Positions 4,960 to 5,221 of a stretch of 5,221 nucleotides of DNA are shown piece by piece; position 1 is the first letter of the stretch, and every line of letters starts with the position of its first letter. The translations under genes and the position numbers were made by a program. This DNA comes from Candidatus Firestonebacteria bacterium RIFOXYA2_FULL_40_8 (GTDB lineage: Bacteria > Oederibacteriota > D2-FULL-39-29). The stretch covers positions 503 to 5,723 of the forward strand of contig MFGS01000170.1 of assembly GCA_001778355.1 (NCBI GenBank). Reading direction: 5' to 3'. The notes under the pieces were generated by a model. The model ran no database searches. It was not told where the DNA came from and was given only the letters and a program-made list of their open reading frames with translations.

Positions 4960-5133
4960 ATGTTTGGATGCTGCGGAAACGATATGAGTTCCTTCTGCGA
5001 GCAATTTGAATGCAAGGTGACAGAAACAAAAACCGGCGTTCAGGTTGACATAAAAGCAAAGGACGCGTCTAAAACAGAGTCCCTGCAAGCTTTAGCAAAA
5101 GCCTGCAAAGATTTCTGCGGATGCAATAAATGA
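4960..5133 (+). CDS. Small cysteine-rich protein, 57 residues, partner of the ArsR-type regulator
   Basis: The gene runs from ATG 4960, behind a perfect ribosome binding site, to TGA 5131-5133. Seven of 57 residues are cysteine: C4, C5, C13, C18 near the start and C49, C53, C55 at the end. The N terminus MFGCCGND repeats the GCCG motif of the upstream regulator, and the C terminus ends 'ACKDFCGCNK'. Between them 'CKVTETKTGVQVDIKAKD' suggests a beta hairpin and 'SKTESLQALAKACKDF' a helix, so the two cysteine clusters could come together around a metal. There is no signal peptide or membrane segment. The position 63 bp after the ArsR-type gene suggests joint control and a cytoplasmic role in binding or passing on a soft metal or metalloid. 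The function is inferred from composition and context only; I do not recognise a named family. Confidence 0.82.
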   Translation: MFGCCGNDMSSFCEQFECKVTETKTGVQVDIKAKDASKTESLQALAKACKDFCGCNK

Positions 5134-5134
5134 A

Positions 5135-5175
5135 ATATTGCCGGAAAGCGGAGTGCCCCCGCCTCCCGGCAATAT
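5135..5175 (+). other. Strong hairpin after the Cys-rich gene
   Basis: ATATTGCCGG (5135-5144) and CCGGCAATAT (5166-5175) form a perfect 10-bp stem starting one base after the stop codon. An inner GCGG/CCGC stem (5148-5151 with 5159-5162) adds to it. No T-run follows (AATTGAGG), so it may be an intercistronic stabilising or attenuating structure rather than a standard terminator. The remaining bases to 5221 hold no recognisable gene. Confidence 0.7.
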
Positions 5176-5221
5176 AATTGAGGGACTGACAACATTTTAC
5201 CAGTGTCTGCCTTTTTGCCCG

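Noticed and set aside
4768..5088. Minus-strand open frame opposite the ArsR-type and Cys-rich genes
   Set aside because: It is antisense to two well-supported genes, with no recognisable domain or start signal.
5184..5216. Possible terminator formed by GACTGACA and TGTCTGCC before TTTTT
   Set aside because: Only about four continuous pairs form, with several mismatches; too weak to call.

Overview
The window looks like chromosomal DNA from a Gram-negative, moderately AT-rich bacterium, probably an uncultured candidate-phylum lineage of the Elusimicrobia/Firestonebacteria/FCB type. The evidence is a large secreted protein ending in a 'YPNPF ... EWDGK ... GVYIYVV' FlgD-Ig/type-IX-like C-terminal domain, a lipobox lipoprotein and a LolA-like periplasmic protein. 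The lineage is an inference from protein style; no rRNA or tRNA gene is present to test it. All convincing genes lie on the + strand.

Layout. Bases 1-1557 hold the 3' part of a multidomain surface protein: Ig-like repeats, a ZU5-like domain and a C-terminal sorting-type domain. An interspersed repeat (copy A, about 1571-1734) follows, then a near-consensus promoter driving a two-gene envelope operon, a DUF4398-like lipoprotein (1816-2130) and a LolA-like protein (2166-2879). That operon is closed by a clear intrinsic terminator (2937-2971). Next comes a 66-residue protein of unknown function (3116-3316) whose 3' end overlaps two consecutive hairpins. A two-gene membrane operon follows: a four-helix, four-histidine cytochrome b561-like protein (3529-3927) and an uncharacterised four-helix membrane protein (3931-4362). 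A second, same-orientation copy of the interspersed repeat (copy B, about 4379-4517) then precedes another near-consensus promoter.

The last promoter drives a cysteine-rich ArsR/SmtB-type repressor (4573-4896) that appears to be leaderless, with a palindrome between the -35 and -10 boxes as a candidate operator. Downstream, behind an exceptionally strong ribosome binding site, is a 57-residue protein with seven cysteines (4960-5133) that carries the same GCCG motif as the regulator. A strong hairpin follows it. The repressor and the small protein together look like a compact metal- or thiol-responsive module, possibly continuing past the window end.

The most interesting points are the ArsR/Cys-rich pair with its leaderless control region, and the interspersed repeat whose two copies each end about 20 bp upstream of a strong promoter.
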